From: Bacillus marasmi
GTDB taxonomy: Bacteria; Bacillota; Bacilli; Bacillales; Cytobacillaceae
Reading direction: 5' to 3'
Assembly: GCF_902168435.1 (NCBI RefSeq)
Contig: NZ_LR656165.1
Span: 248,001 to 312,000, forward strand
DNA length: 64,000 nt
Every line of letters begins with the position of its first letter. Position 1 is the first letter of the stretch. The notes under the pieces are model-generated. The model was given only the letters and a program-made list of their open reading frames with translations, was not told the DNA's origin and ran no database searches. Both the position numbers and the translations under genes were made by a program. Shown in pieces: positions 48,362 through 58,202 of this stretch.

Positions 48362-49681
48362 TTAATTTCGGTCAATTAGTTGGCAAACTAGCAAGGCCTT
48401 CCCTACTAAAACCCCATCATTAAATACCTCGACATCTACTTTTCCCGATTTACGACCAGCCTCAAGCACCTTAGGAACGATTTCAATCATGCTGTCAATT
48501 TGAACCGGCTTTAAATAGTATATCGTCATATTTTCAACAACAAGGTCACCCTTTTTCGTGCTTCTAAATACGCGATTTGACGCCTCCGTTACAATGGTTG
48601 TCATTACTCCGTAAGAGATGGTTCCAAGATGATTGGTCATTTGTGGTGTAATTTCACATTGGTATACCTCTTCTCCCTTTGGTCTACCTTGAACAAGGGA
48701 AATTCGGTTCGTTACTGTATCATCAAGCGTTTCACCGACTTGCGGCTGACGTTGAATCATCTGTAGAGCTTTTAAAACATCCTGACGAGAAATCATTCCC
48801 TCTAATTTGTTCGAATCATCCACTACCGGCAATACTTCAATGCCTTCCCATACCATCATATGTGCAGACGATGCAACACTTGTTTTTCCACTCACAGTCA
48901 TTGGGTTTTTTGTCATAACCTTTTCAATTACTACATCAGGCTCATGACCGATTACGTCCTTCGAGGTAACCATCCCTTGTACCCTTAAATTATGATCGAC
49001 AACAGGAAAACGACTATGTAAGGTTTCACGATTTCGTTCATACCAATCGGAAACTGTTTGATCCGTTGTTAAATAAATTGTACTTTCAAGCGAGGTTAAT
49101 ATATCCTCAACAAGGACAATCTCTTTTTTTATTAATTGGTCATAAATAGCACGGTTAATCATCGTTGCTACTGTAAATGTATCATAGCTAGTTGAAATGA
49201 TAGGCATTTGCAGTTCATCCGCTAATTTTTTCACGTGCTCATCAGTATCAAAGCCACCAGTAATCAACACGGCAGCTCCAGCTTTTAACGCCAATTCATG
49301 CGCATTGGTCCGATTTCCGACGATTAATAAATTTCCGGCACCAGTATATCGCATCATTGCCTCAAGCTTCATCGCACCAATGACGAATTTATTTAGTGTT
49401 TTATGTAACCCCGCTCTACCGCCCAACACTTGACCATCGACAATATTAATAACCTCAGCAAAGGTTAGCTTTTCAATATTTTCGCGTTTTTTCCGTTCGA
49501 TTCGAATTGTTCCAACCCGCTCAATAGTACTGACATATCCTTTATTTTCAGCATCCTTAATTGCCCGATAAGCAGTTCCCTCACTGACATTCATTGCTTT
49601 AGCAATTTGGCGGACTGAAATTTTCTCACCCACTGGCAGTTCATCAATATAATGTAATATTTGTTCGTGTTTCGTAGCCAA
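48362..49681 (-). CDS. ytoI: YtoI: helix-turn-helix, DRTGG, CBS pair and hotdog domain protein
   Basis: This 439-residue protein is exactly the length of B. subtilis YtoI. It has a DNA-binding helix-turn-helix (residues 18-55), a DRTGG domain (about 70-180, LLIVGNRTNAHELAL), two CBS motifs that bind adenosine nucleotides (about 190-310) and a C-terminal thioesterase-like hotdog fold (about 330-435). It is probably a nucleotide-sensing regulator; its targets are unknown. TTG 49681 has AAAGGGTG 6 nt upstream, better than GTG at 49690. Confidence 0.9.
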   Translation of the reverse strand: MATKHEQILHYIDELPVGEKISVRQIAKAMNVSEGTAYRAIKDAENKGYVSTIERVGTIRIERKKRENIEKLTFAEVINIVDGQVLGGRAGLHKTLNKFVIGAMKLEAMMRYTGAGNLLIVGNRTNAHELALKAGAAVLITGGFDTDEHVKKLADELQMPIISTSYDTFTVATMINRAIYDQLIKKEIVLVEDILTSLESTIYLTTDQTVSDWYERNRETLHSRFPVVDHNLRVQGMVTSKDVIGHEPDVVIEKVMTKNPMTVSGKTSVASSAHMMVWEGIEVLPVVDDSNKLEGMISRQDVLKALQMIQRQPQVGETLDDTVTNRISLVQGRPKGEEVYQCEITPQMTNHLGTISYGVMTTIVTEASNRVFRSTKKGDLVVENMTIYYLKPVQIDSMIEIVPKVLEAGRKSGKVDVEVFNDGVLVGKALLVCQLIDRN

Positions 49682-49799
49682 GGCCTTCACCCTTTATAAA
49701 GTATTTCTAAAATAAAACTAGTCCTAGCAATATTCTTATTCTTTATTATAAAGTGAATGTTGGCTGTATTCAATTTTATATATTGATGAACTGGCAGAA

Positions 49800-50048
49800 C
49801 TACCCGTGAAATGAACGAACTTTCTTTTTTTGTCGTTTTTTTGGATAGGAACCACTGTCATATTTTTGCGGTTTGGATGAGTAAAGCACCCCTGTCAGAT
49901 TTCCGGCCATCACCATCAACGCAAATAATAGCCATGTAATGGCGAATATCCCCTCAGCGCCTGCTTCAAAAACCTGCAATTTTGGACCAGCATAATAAAT
50001 CATCCAACCACATAGCAGCATACATAAAATATATCGATTTCGCTTCAC
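49800..50048 (-). CDS. Small membrane protein of unknown function
   Basis: I do not recognise this 82-residue protein. It has two hydrophobic segments (about residues 6-20 and 31-56) and a basic C-terminal tail with KKRQKKKVRS, expected to lie in the cytoplasm. A GGGAGG site precedes the ATG. It lies alone between ytoI and ytkL, with no clear terminator on either side. Confidence 0.7.
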   Translation of the reverse strand: MKRNRYILCMLLCGWMIYYAGPKLQVFEAGAEGIFAITWLLFALMVMAGNLTGVLYSSKPQKYDSGSYPKKRQKKKVRSFHG

Positions 50049-50176
50049 GTCTCCATCCTCCCTTTAATAAGCTTGTTTCATTTTATGCTTAAAGGTTAGA
50101 AAAAAGTCATCAACATGGTGCAATTTCACATTGCAAAAATGCGGTTGGATGATAATTGAGAGGTTTCAGTACTCTG

Positions 50177-50857
50177 CTAGAGTTCAATACTTTCGCCTGG
50201 TTGGAGGATGATTCCTTGATTATTTTTCAGCAAATTGACAAAATCCTGTGGATCTTGAACAATTGGTGGAAAAGTATTGAAATGAATTGGCACAACCTTT
50301 TTCGCCTGTAAAAACTCCGCAGCAAGTGCAGCATCTTCAGGTCCCATCGTAAAATTATCACCGATAGGCAAAAACGCTAAATCAATTGGGTGCCGTTCGC
50401 CAATTAATTTCATATCAGAAAATAAGCCTGTATCACCAGCGTGATAAATGGTTTTTCCTTCAGCTGTGATAAGCACTCCTGCTGGCATACCTAAATAAAT
50501 TAATTGGTTATCACCCGTCTCTAGCCCGGTACCATGGAGAGCTGGTGTTAATTTTACTTTACCAAAATCAAACTGATAGGATCCGCCGATTGACATCCCA
50601 TGAGCTTCAACCCCTTGCCAGCCCAAATAGGTTGCCAATTCAAAATTACCAATAACCAACGACTTATTACGCTTCGCGAGTTCGACTGTATCACCAAGGT
50701 GATCGCCATGTCCATGTGTCACGATAATGACATCCGGCTTCTCCTCTAGAGCATCCAAATCCGTTAATGGGTTTCCTGAAATAAATGGATCAATTAATAT
50801 CACTTTATCCTTTAATTCAATTTTGACAACAGAATGTCCATGATAAGATACTTTCAT
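50177..50857 (-). CDS. ytkL: UPF0173 metal-dependent hydrolase YtkL
   Basis: This 226-residue metallo-beta-lactamase fold protein starts [13 protein letters not shown] and has the metal motif [10 protein letters not shown], a further His/Asp in YHAGDTG, and HFNTFPP near the C-terminus. The family (UPF0173) has no proven substrate. The length is close to that of B. subtilis YtkL (227). A GGAG site precedes the ATG. Confidence 0.92.
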   Translation of the reverse strand: MKVSYHGHSVVKIELKDKVILIDPFISGNPLTDLDALEEKPDVIIVTHGHGDHLGDTVELAKRNKSLVIGNFELATYLGWQGVEAHGMSIGGSYQFDFGKVKLTPALHGTGLETGDNQLIYLGMPAGVLITAEGKTIYHAGDTGLFSDMKLIGERHPIDLAFLPIGDNFTMGPEDAALAAEFLQAKKVVPIHFNTFPPIVQDPQDFVNLLKNNQGIILQPGESIEL

Positions 50858-51028
50858 TTTTCCATCTCCTTTAAATTACATTAATATTACATTTCCATAT
50901 TAATCGTTTTTTTCCTTTTTATACTTTCCGACTTTTTTTATAGGAATTTACTTTTTGTTTGTTTGTTGCTAATCTGAAAGGTGGGTAAACAAATACATGA
51001 TGGTTTTAAGGCATAAGGAGGCTTTACT

Positions 51029-52117
51029 TTGAAATTAAATGAAGTGTCACAATGGTTAAAGGAACAAGGTGCCGAGGTCTGCTTTCTCACCTCAAGCGAA
51101 AACGTCTTTTATTTAAGCGGATTTTTCAGCGATCCTCATGAACGTTTATTAGGGTTAGCCATATTCCAGGATGCTGAGCCTTTTTTAATTTGTCCCGGAA
51201 TGGAAGTCAATGAAGCGCGAAATGCTGGCTGGCCATACGAAATTATCGGCTACAGCGATATTGAACAGCCCTGGGAATTAGTACATAGTGCCATCAAGAA
51301 ACGGATAGATTCTGTTTCTGCGTTAGCGATAGAAAAAGAGCATATGAATGTTGAGCGTTACGAAACAGTGACTGCTATATTTGAAGGTGCTAAATTTGTT
51401 TCTGCTGAGGAAAAGCTTCGTCAGCTTAGAATGATTAAGAGCGATGCTGAGATTTCCAAGCTTCGTCAGGCCGGGGAGCTTGCGGATTTCGCCATTCAAA
51501 TCGGAATGGAAGAAATTTCGGAAGGTAAAACAGAGCTCGAGGTTCTTGCAGCGATTGAGTACGCCTTAAAGAAAAAAGGCGTCTCCCAGATGTCGTTCTC
51601 GACGATGGTGTTAACCGGAACGAATGCCGCCGCACCACATGGAACACCAGGTAATACTAAAATCCAAAAGGGTGACCTCGTACTGTTTGATTTAGGCGTG
51701 GTCGTAGATGGATATTGCTCCGATATCACAAGAACAATCGCCTATGGTGACATCAATGACAAACAAAGGGAAATATACGAAACGGTCCTTGCCGGTCAGC
51801 TTGCAGCCATTCAAGCAATTAAGCCTGGAGTTGCTTGTTCTACGTTAGATTTAACCGCTCGCAACATCATATCAGGTGCTGGCTACGGAGAATACTTTCC
51901 ACATCGTTTAGGGCATGGACTGGGGATTAGTATCCATGAATATCCTTCTGTGACGGAGAAAAACCCGTTGGCGCTTCAGGAAGGTATGGTATTTACGGTT
52001 GAACCGGGAATCTATGTACCTGATGTTGCCGGAGTTCGGATTGAGGATGATGTCCTCGTGACCGCTAACGGTTATGAGCTATTAACGAAATTCCCGAAGG
52101 AGCTGCAGCGGGTATAG
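51029..52117 (+). CDS. ykvY: M24-family Xaa-Pro peptidase (YkvY-like)
   Basis: This 362-residue cytosolic peptidase has a creatinase-like N-terminal domain (1-125) and the pita-bread catalytic domain with all metal ligands visible: Asp in FDLGVVVDGYCSDITRT, His in HRLGHGLG, Glu in FTVEPGIY and Glu in RIEDD. It resembles B. subtilis YkvY more than PapA/YqhT. It should release N-terminal residues ahead of proline. TTG 51029 follows AAGGAGG. A terminator ends a repeat-rich 3' region. Confidence 0.88.
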   Translation: MKLNEVSQWLKEQGAEVCFLTSSENVFYLSGFFSDPHERLLGLAIFQDAEPFLICPGMEVNEARNAGWPYEIIGYSDIEQPWELVHSAIKKRIDSVSALAIEKEHMNVERYETVTAIFEGAKFVSAEEKLRQLRMIKSDAEISKLRQAGELADFAIQIGMEEISEGKTELEVLAAIEYALKKKGVSQMSFSTMVLTGTNAAAPHGTPGNTKIQKGDLVLFDLGVVVDGYCSDITRTIAYGDINDKQREIYETVLAGQLAAIQAIKPGVACSTLDLTARNIISGAGYGEYFPHRLGHGLGISIHEYPSVTEKNPLALQEGMVFTVEPGIYVPDVAGVRIEDDVLVTANGYELLTKFPKELQRV

Positions 52118-52134
52118 CATGTTGTAGTTGAAGA

Positions 52135-52334
52135 GGCACTTAGATAATTAGTGGGATGCGTTAAGTACCCTGTTTTTCGAAAAAATAGTAAATGAAGGCA
52201 CTTAGCCGACTTTAACTACCCTAGATTTTTTTAAAATCGAAAAATTAGGGCACTTACACTGCTGTTTACTACCTTATTATTTTGGATCTAGAAAAATTAG
52301 GCACTTAACCTTCTATATTAAAAAGGTTAGTGCC
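52135..52334 (+). repeat. Degenerate GGCACTTA tandem repeat behind the Xaa-Pro peptidase gene
   Basis: GGCACTTA occurs at 52135, 52197, 52249 and 52300 (spacing 62, 52 and 51 bp). The first three copies are followed by TTAAGTACC, TTAACTACC or TTTACTACC and by A-rich GAAAAA..TAG. The last copy pairs with AAGGTTAGTGCC to make the terminator. The other units may be decayed copies of the same hairpin. Confidence 0.65.
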
Positions 52335-52341
52335 TCTTTTT
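52300..52341 (+). terminator. Terminator behind the Xaa-Pro peptidase gene
   Basis: GGCACTTAACCTT pairs with AAGGTTA-GTGCC (one bulged base) and is followed by CTCTTTTT. Confidence 0.8.
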
Positions 52342-52387
52342 ACCAGATTAACTGAATAAAGGGAACAAAACATCCAAAAAGAACAAT

Positions 52388-53500
52388 CTATAAGAGCGGC
52401 TCTGCATCACAATAAGGATATTGAAGCGCCTCAGCTACGGCCTTATAGGTCACACATCCCTTAAGGGTGTTAATCCCCTTCAGCAATGCCGGATTTTCCG
52501 TGCATGCCTTTTTATAGCCCTTATTAGCAATCTGCAAAGCATATGGCACTGTAACGTTAGTTAAGGCAATTGTCGACGTTCTAGGCACGGCACCAGGCAT
52601 ATTGGCCACCGCATAATGAACAACACCATACTTCTCATAGGTCGGCTGCTCATGAGTGGTAACGCGATCTGTCGTCGCAAAAATTCCACCTTGATCAATC
52701 GCGATATCAACCACAACCGAACCCGAGCTCATCCTTTGAATCATTTCCTCACTAACTAGCTTTGGGGCCTTTGCTCCAGGAATCAGTACGGCCCCAATCA
52801 CCAAGTCTGATTTTGCTACTGCTTCGGCAATATTAAAAGGGTTTGAGATTAGCGTAGATACATTATGACCAAACATGTCGTCAAGCTGACGCAGCCGCTC
52901 TGGATTCAGATCAATTATGGTTACCTTCGCTCCTAAGCCAATGGCCACTTTGGCTGCATTAGTGCCAGCCACACCCCCGCCAATAATCGTCACTTCGCCA
53001 CGGGACACACCGGGCACTCCTGACAAGAGAATCCCTTTCCCACCATTAACCTTTTCTAGAAATTGTGCTCCTACTTGAGGGGCCATCCGACCAGCCACTT
53101 CACTCATCGGTGTTAATAGCGGCAAGGAACCATTTGGTAGTTGAACGGTTTCATAGGCAATACCGATTACCTTATGGTCGACTAAAGCTTTTGTTAGCTC
53201 CGGTTCTGGTGCTAAATGCAAATAGGTAAATAAAATCAAATCCTCACGAAAATAGCCATACTCACTAGGAAGCGGTTCCTTGACCTTCATCACCATTTCG
53301 GCCGCCCACGCCTCAGCGCTACTTACAACAATGGTTGCGCCAACCTTAACATAGTCGTCATTCGTAAAGCCCGAGCCAATCCCTGCATTATTTTCCACCA
53401 AGATTTCATGACCATTTTTCCTTAGGTTCATCACTCCAGCTGGCGTAATGGCAACTCGATTTTCATTGTTTTTGATTTCTTTAGGTATCCCAATCCGCAA
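52388..53500 (-). CDS. ald: Alanine dehydrogenase
   Basis: Ald converts L-alanine and NAD to pyruvate, ammonia and NADH; in Bacillus it is needed for alanine use and for spore development. The 370-residue protein has the catalytic Lys in [10 protein letters not shown], His in [10 protein letters not shown], the Rossmann motif [13 protein letters not shown] and [17 protein letters not shown] 53500 gives [17 protein letters not shown] and a GGGAGG site at 8 nt. The C-terminus is a few residues shorter than in B. subtilis. Confidence 0.96.
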   Translation of the reverse strand: MRIGIPKEIKNNENRVAITPAGVMNLRKNGHEILVENNAGIGSGFTNDDYVKVGATIVVSSAEAWAAEMVMKVKEPLPSEYGYFREDLILFTYLHLAPEPELTKALVDHKVIGIAYETVQLPNGSLPLLTPMSEVAGRMAPQVGAQFLEKVNGGKGILLSGVPGVSRGEVTIIGGGVAGTNAAKVAIGLGAKVTIIDLNPERLRQLDDMFGHNVSTLISNPFNIAEAVAKSDLVIGAVLIPGAKAPKLVSEEMIQRMSSGSVVVDIAIDQGGIFATTDRVTTHEQPTYEKYGVVHYAVANMPGAVPRTSTIALTNVTVPYALQIANKGYKKACTENPALLKGINTLKGCVTYKAVAEALQYPYCDAEPLL

Positions 53501-53572
53501 CCCCAAAACCTCCCAACAATGTACTTACCTTTATCTTAACATTGTTTGCCAAACAGCAAAAATATGATAAAA

Positions 53573-53596
53573 AAGACTGCCAATGTCGGCAGCCAA
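53573..53596 (-). terminator. Terminator behind the 52-residue gene
   Basis: GGCTGCC and GGCAGTC-type arms pair around GACAT and are followed by TTTTTT on the minus strand. Confidence 0.7.
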
Positions 53597-53609
53597 ATTA
53601 AAGGATTAG

Positions 53610-53768
53610 TTAAAGTAATGAATCTGTATCAGTTGCTTGGGTTGGCTCGGATGAATATTGATTAATAAAACCACTGCTATAAGCATCCATGATTTGGTCG
53701 CTAACTTGCTTCGTTCCTTGTTCATCGTAGAAATAAGTGTACTGCGGATTCTCTAGTGGCTTTTTCAA
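53610..53768 (-). CDS. 52-residue protein of unknown function
   Basis: A short frame starts at TTG 53768, behind GGGGAG, and encodes a hydrophilic acidic protein beginning KKPLENPQYTYFYDEQGTKQ and containing SDQIMDAYSSGFINQY, ending at TAA 53610. Its own terminator follows. It has no signal sequence or membrane segment. The length, ribosome site and terminator together make it a probable real gene. I do not recognise a family with certainty. Confidence 0.62.
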   Translation of the reverse strand: MKKPLENPQYTYFYDEQGTKQVSDQIMDAYSSGFINQYSSEPTQATDTDSLL

Positions 53769-53882
53769 GCTACCACTCCCCTCTCATTGCGCATTATTGC
53801 GACAATAATAGTGTTCTTCCAAGAGAAACTTATATACTAGCCAGTTAAATATTGTATAATATAAGTGAAGGAGGAGAGGAAA

Positions 53883-54332
53883 ATGACATTAAAATATAAA
53901 AAAATCTTAGTAGCAGTTGATGGTTCAAAAGAAGCAGAATGGGCGTTTAAAAAAGCCATTGAAGTTGCCAAAAGAAATAATGCCACACTTTTGTTAACGC
54001 ATATTATTGATACACGTACTTTCGCAACTGTCGAAGCTTACGACAGAGCAATTGCTGAAAGAGCGGACTCTTTCGCAGCAGAATTAATGCAAAACTATCA
54101 AAAGCAGGCTATTGATGCAGGCATTAAAGATGTGGATTATATTGTAGATTATGGCTCTCCGAAAGTGAAAATCCCTAAAGATATTGCCAATAATAACGGT
54201 GTAGATTTAATCATGTGTGGTGCGACTGGTTTAAACGCTGTTGAAAGATTCTTTATCGGCAGTGTATCTGAACATATCACTCGGTATGCAAACTGTGACG
54301 TTCTCGTCGTTCGTACACCAGAAGTTGAGTAA
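53883..54332 (+). CDS. Universal stress protein (UspA family)
   Basis: This 149-residue cytosolic protein has the UspA alpha/beta fold: ILVAVDGSKEAEWAF at the start and the ATP-binding motif GATGLNAVERFFIGSVSEHI near the C-terminus (G-x2-G-x9-G-S). The ATP-binding residues suggest the nucleotide-binding subclass. ATG 53883 follows GGAGGAGAGG. A TATAAT at 53855-53860 may be its -10 box. The role is general stress survival; the exact function is unclear. Confidence 0.92.
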   Translation: MTLKYKKILVAVDGSKEAEWAFKKAIEVAKRNNATLLLTHIIDTRTFATVEAYDRAIAERADSFAAELMQNYQKQAIDAGIKDVDYIVDYGSPKVKIPKDIANNNGVDLIMCGATGLNAVERFFIGSVSEHITRYANCDVLVVRTPEVE

Positions 54333-54344
54333 TAAAATACTTAC

Positions 54345-54377
54345 AAAAAGAGGTTGACCAATGGTCAACCTCTTTTC
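54345..54377. terminator. Bidirectional terminator between usp and argH
   Basis: The 15-bp near-perfect stem AAAAGAGGTTGACCA / TGGTCAACCTCTTTT serves both convergent genes. Confidence 0.9.
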
Positions 54378-54385
54378 ATATTAGT

Positions 54386-55762
54386 TTAGTTTTCCAAGCA
54401 TTGCTTTGCTTTTTCAAGCGCCAGCTTCACTTGTTTAAATCCTGTTCCACCTGCACTATTACGGCGTTCAACGGCAGTATATGGCTCGAGGGCATGATAA
54501 ATGTCCTCTTCAAATAAAGAGTTTGCTGCTTTATACTCATCAAGAGATAGGTCAGCTAGGTAACAACCTTTATTCACACAAGTAAGCACAAGTTTTCCAA
54601 CTACTTCATGCGCTTCTCTAAATGGCAAACCTTTTTCAGCTAAATAATCCGCTAGCTCTGTTGCATTTGAGAAATCATTTTTTGTAGCCTTCGTCATTTC
54701 ATCTGTGCGCACCTTCATTGTGCGAATCATACCAGCAAAGATTTTCAGTGAACCGGTAACAGTCTTAACTGTATCAAACATGCCTTCCTTATCCTCTTGC
54801 ATATCCTTGTTATAAGCAAGTGGTAAGCCTTTTAATACAGTTAATAAGCCGACTAAGTTCCCATATACACGTCCTGTTTTACCACGGATGAGTTCCGCCA
54901 TATCAGGGTTTTTCTTTTGCGGCATAATGCTAGAGCCTGTAGAAAAGCTATCATCTAATTCAATAAAACGGAATTCTTGGCTAGACCAAAGGATGATTTC
55001 TTCACTTAATCGAGATAAGTGCATCATCAAAATCGAGCTTGAAGATAAGAATTCCAGAATAAAATCACGATCACTAACCGCATCAAGGCTGTTTTCGTAG
55101 ATTCCATCAAATTCTAATAATTCCGCACTGTAGTGACGATTGATTGGGAAGGTTGTTCCCGCCAATGCACCCGCACCAAGTGGTGAAATATTCGTTCTGT
55201 TTAAGTTTTGCGTGTAACGTTCCTTGTCTCTTTCTAGCATCCAGAAATAAGCTAGAAGATGGTGAGCAAAAGAAATAGGCTGAGCACGTTGAAGGTGTGT
55301 GTATCCTGGCATGATGGTTTCAACATGTTTTTCAGCTTGCTCAACTAATGTAGATTGCAATTCCTCGATTAATTCAATAATAAGGCCAAGCTGATTACGC
55401 AAATATAAATGCATATCTGTTGCGACTTGGTCATTACGACTTCTACCTGTATGTAATTTCCCACCAACAGGTCCGATTTTTTCAGTTAAGAAGCTTTCAT
55501 TGTTAAGATGAATATCCTCGAGCTTTACGGAAAAAGGAAGCTTGTTTTGCTTTGCTTCTTCCTTTAATTCCTGCAGTCCTTTTTTAATCATCTCTCCCTC
55601 TTCAGGAGAGATGATTCCACATTTTGCAAGCATCGTAACATGGGCGATACTACCTTCTAAATCCTCAAACACTAATTGCTTATCAAAAGAAATGGAAGCG
55701 CCGAATTCATCTACCCATTCTTCTGCAGATTTTGTAAAACGTCCGCCCCAAAGCTTTTTCAC
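54386..55762 (-). CDS. argH: Argininosuccinate lyase
   Basis: ArgH splits argininosuccinate into arginine and fumarate, the last step of arginine synthesis. The 458-residue protein has the fumarase/lyase signature [12 protein letters not shown] (about residues 277-288), the [10 protein letters not shown] active-site segment and [13 protein letters not shown] near the C-terminus. Its start overlaps the argG stop by 4 bp (ATGA), so argG-argH are translationally coupled. Confidence 0.97.
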   Translation of the reverse strand: MKKLWGGRFTKSAEEWVDEFGASISFDKQLVFEDLEGSIAHVTMLAKCGIISPEEGEMIKKGLQELKEEAKQNKLPFSVKLEDIHLNNESFLTEKIGPVGGKLHTGRSRNDQVATDMHLYLRNQLGLIIELIEELQSTLVEQAEKHVETIMPGYTHLQRAQPISFAHHLLAYFWMLERDKERYTQNLNRTNISPLGAGALAGTTFPINRHYSAELLEFDGIYENSLDAVSDRDFILEFLSSSSILMMHLSRLSEEIILWSSQEFRFIELDDSFSTGSSIMPQKKNPDMAELIRGKTGRVYGNLVGLLTVLKGLPLAYNKDMQEDKEGMFDTVKTVTGSLKIFAGMIRTMKVRTDEMTKATKNDFSNATELADYLAEKGLPFREAHEVVGKLVLTCVNKGCYLADLSLDEYKAANSLFEEDIYHALEPYTAVERRNSAGGTGFKQVKLALEKAKQCLEN

Positions 55763-56964
55763 ACTGTCACCTTCTTGTTTTGTTCCATTGATTGAACTTT
55801 TGTTGGTAGACCAAATAATTTGATGAATCCAACAGCTGCATCATGATCAAAATTATCTTCAGTTGTATAAGTTGCTAATTTCTCATCATATAAAGAATAT
55901 GGTGATTTTCTTCCTTCAACAATCGCATGGCCTTTGAACAATTTTACACGAACTGTTCCAGTCACGAATTTTTGTGTTTCTTTTAAGAACGCTTTAAGCG
56001 CATCAGTTAGTGGTGAGAACCATAAACCGTTATAGATTACTTCGGAAAGCTTTTGTGAAATGATTGGTTTGAAATGAGCTACTTCTTTAACAAGAGTTAA
56101 ATCTTCAAGCTCTTTGTGCGCTTTAAGTAAAGTTAATGCACCTGGGATTTCATATACTTCACGAGATTTAATCCCAACAAGTCTGTTTTCAACATGGTCG
56201 ATACGGCCAATACCATGCTTACCAGCAAGCTCGTTTAATTTTAGAATGATTTCAGAAACTAGCATTGATTCACCATTTAATGTTACTGGCACACCTTGCT
56301 CGAAACCGATTTCGATTACATCAGGAGTGTCAGGAGCATTTTCAAGGCTTACAGTTAAATCATAAGCATCTTCTGGCGGTGCAGCCCATGGGTCTTCTAA
56401 GATTCCACACTCATTTGCACGTCCCCATAGGTTTTGGTCAATTGAGTATGGGCTATCTAAGTTAATCGGTACAGGAATACCGTGTTGTTTTGCATATTCA
56501 ATTTCTTCTTCACGAGACCATTTCCATTCACGAACTGGTGCAAGAACTTCTAAATCTGGATTTAATGCAGAGAATGATACTTCAAAACGAACTTGGTCGT
56601 TTCCTTTACCAGTACAACCGTGTGCTACGGCAACTGCTCCTTCTTTTTCTGCGATTTCAACTAATTTTTTAGAAATTAATGGACGAGATAATGCAGAAAC
56701 TAGTGGATATTTTTGCTCGTAATATGCTTGGGCTTGAAGTGCTACTAAAGCGAAATCTCTTGCAAATTCTTCTTTAGCATCAATAACATAGGATTCAATT
56801 GCCCCCATATCCTTTGCTTTCTTTTGAATAAAATCAAGATCTTTTCCTTCACCGACATCAAGACAGCAGGCTACAACATCATAACCCTTTTCCATTAACC
56901 ATTTTATTGCTACAGATGTATCTAAACCACCGGAGTATGCTAGAACTAATTTTGGCTTGCTCAT
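55759..56964 (-). CDS. argG: Argininosuccinate synthase
   Basis: ArgG joins citrulline and aspartate using ATP. The 401-residue protein has the PP-loop [25 protein letters not shown] and the substrate segment [15 protein letters not shown] 56964 follows GGAGG; the ATG twelve codons earlier has no good ribosome site. It is the first gene of argGH. Upstream is a TTGAATAAAAATTAAA stretch like an ARG box (57005-57020). Confidence 0.97.
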   Translation of the reverse strand: MSKPKLVLAYSGGLDTSVAIKWLMEKGYDVVACCLDVGEGKDLDFIQKKAKDMGAIESYVIDAKEEFARDFALVALQAQAYYEQKYPLVSALSRPLISKKLVEIAEKEGAVAVAHGCTGKGNDQVRFEVSFSALNPDLEVLAPVREWKWSREEEIEYAKQHGIPVPINLDSPYSIDQNLWGRANECGILEDPWAAPPEDAYDLTVSLENAPDTPDVIEIGFEQGVPVTLNGESMLVSEIILKLNELAGKHGIGRIDHVENRLVGIKSREVYEIPGALTLLKAHKELEDLTLVKEVAHFKPIISQKLSEVIYNGLWFSPLTDALKAFLKETQKFVTGTVRVKLFKGHAIVEGRKSPYSLYDEKLATYTTEDNFDHDAAVGFIKLFGLPTKVQSMEQNKKVTV

Positions 56965-57004
56965 TAATTTGTTCCTCCATTCTATTGTATAAACATTCAA
57001 GTTT

Positions 57005-57020
57005 TTTAATTTTTATTCAA
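57005..57020 (-). promoter_or_regulatory. Candidate ARG box (AhrC/ArgR site) upstream of argG
   Basis: TTGAATAAAAATTAAA on the minus strand is close to the Bacillus ARG box CATGAATAAAAATKCAAK and lies 41 bp before the argG start. A second weaker TTGAATGTTTATAC-like sequence lies nearer the gene. Repression by arginine is expected but not shown by the sequence. Confidence 0.4.
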
Positions 57021-57243
57021 CATGTATACACTTTAGCAATTTTTCTTGGAAATTTCAAGCGCTATTCTACAAATCTCGCAAAAAATGTTTTCGTGATGAA
57101 TGTCACAAAACTGTCAATGGCGAAGACCGCTAATTTGTTGTAAAATTAAGACAATAAAAGAAAAGCAGATGGTACTTAACTTTCGTCAAAAACAAACGAC
57201 GAACCAAGGAAGCCTGAAGCTAAACAAAAGGAGGAGTTATAAT

Positions 57244-57564
57244 ATGGAAGGCTATTTTTTCCACGATAATCGCTTAGGAATTCCGGTACCTTCCTTGGAA
57301 AAGGATTGGGATGAGTACAACATGATGACACAGGAAGAAATTCTGTTTCACTGGGAAAATATTCGAGGTCAAATTCCAGACCGAATCTCGTCCTTAGAAA
57401 AGGAAATAGACAGGAAGCTTACTCAGCTTGCAGATGAAAATGATTTTATGAAATCCTGTCGCTTAAATAATGAAATTGCTGAACTTGCCTCTGTTATTAA
57501 TGATTTGTGGATCTGGTATCGTACATCTGATGAAACTACAAATGAATATAAATTAGATCAGTAA
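57244..57564 (+). CDS. Conserved-looking protein of unknown function, 106 residues
   Basis: I cannot assign a family. The protein begins EGYFFHDNRLGIPVPSLEKD and continues with a hydrophilic helical part (residues 30-90) with heptad-like Leu and Ile spacing that may form a coiled coil. It ends with acidic and polar residues. No signal or membrane segment is seen. ATG 57244 has AAAGGAGG upstream; the in-frame extension before it is intergenic DNA. A terminator is shared with moaB. Confidence 0.72.
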   Translation: MEGYFFHDNRLGIPVPSLEKDWDEYNMMTQEEILFHWENIRGQIPDRISSLEKEIDRKLTQLADENDFMKSCRLNNEIAELASVINDLWIWYRTSDETTNEYKLDQ

Positions 57565-57637
57565 TCACCTCTTCTAAAGTTCTCCACTTAGGTGGCCATC
57601 TCGATCTTCCATGTCGATATTCCATAGTTCTTATGAT

Positions 57638-57672
57638 TAAGGGGATGACTCCATTAATGAGTCATCCTTTTA
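57638..57672. terminator. Bidirectional terminator between the 106-residue gene and moaB
   Basis: AAGGGGATGACTC and GAGTCATCCTTTT form a 12-bp stem with a 7-nt loop, flanked by T-rich and A-rich stretches. Confidence 0.88.
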
Positions 57673-57683
57673 ATTATGTACAA

Positions 57684-58202
57684 TTATTTATGTAAATCTT
57701 TTTTTAGCTCGCCAACGACATGGCCTAATTCCGGTAATATCAATTTATTCATTGCGAGGCGAACCGCTCCTGTTGATCCAGGCGTTGAAAATACGACTTT
57801 ATTATTAACGACGCCTGCAACAGCACGTGACATAATGGCTGCTGATCCGATATCTTCCTGGTAACTCAGCAGGCGAAATATTTCTCCGAAGCCCGAGATT
57901 TCTTTTTCAAACAGAGCTCGCACGGTTTCAATCGTTACATCGCGTAATGCAATTCCCGTACCCCCATTTGTCAAAATTGCATCTATCTCTGAGTTTTCAC
58001 AGCCGGATAAAACCGCTGCCGAAATTGCCGCACCCTCATCCTTGACTATCACATAATCAGCAATAATATGTCCAGCTTCAGTTAAGAGCTCCTTCATTAG
58101 CTTTCCGCTTTTATCACTTTCCTCTGTTCTTGTATCACTTACTGTAATGATTTTGCATTTCACACTTCGCGGTGCTGATTTTTTATGCTCTGCTTTACTC
58201 AT
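57684..58202 (-). CDS. moaB: Molybdenum cofactor biosynthesis protein MoaB
   Basis: MoaB/MogA-family proteins adenylate molybdopterin before molybdate insertion. The 172-residue protein has the family motifs ITVSDTRTEESDKSG, TNGGTGIALRDVTIE and VFSTPGSTGAVRLAM. The length matches B. subtilis MoaB. Its start overlaps the EcsC-like gene by 4 bp. No other cofactor genes are nearby. Confidence 0.94.
   Translation of the reverse strand: MSKAEHKKSAPRSVKCKIITVSDTRTEESDKSGKLMKELLTEAGHIIADYVIVKDEGAAISAAVLSGCENSEIDAILTNGGTGIALRDVTIETVRALFEKEISGFGEIFRLLSYQEDIGSAAIMSRAVAGVVNNKVVFSTPGSTGAVRLAMNKLILPELGHVVGELKKDLHK

Noticed and set aside
57100-57243. Longer N-terminus for the 106-residue protein
   Set aside because: The extension is intergenic in composition; AAAGGAGG lies directly before ATG 57244.
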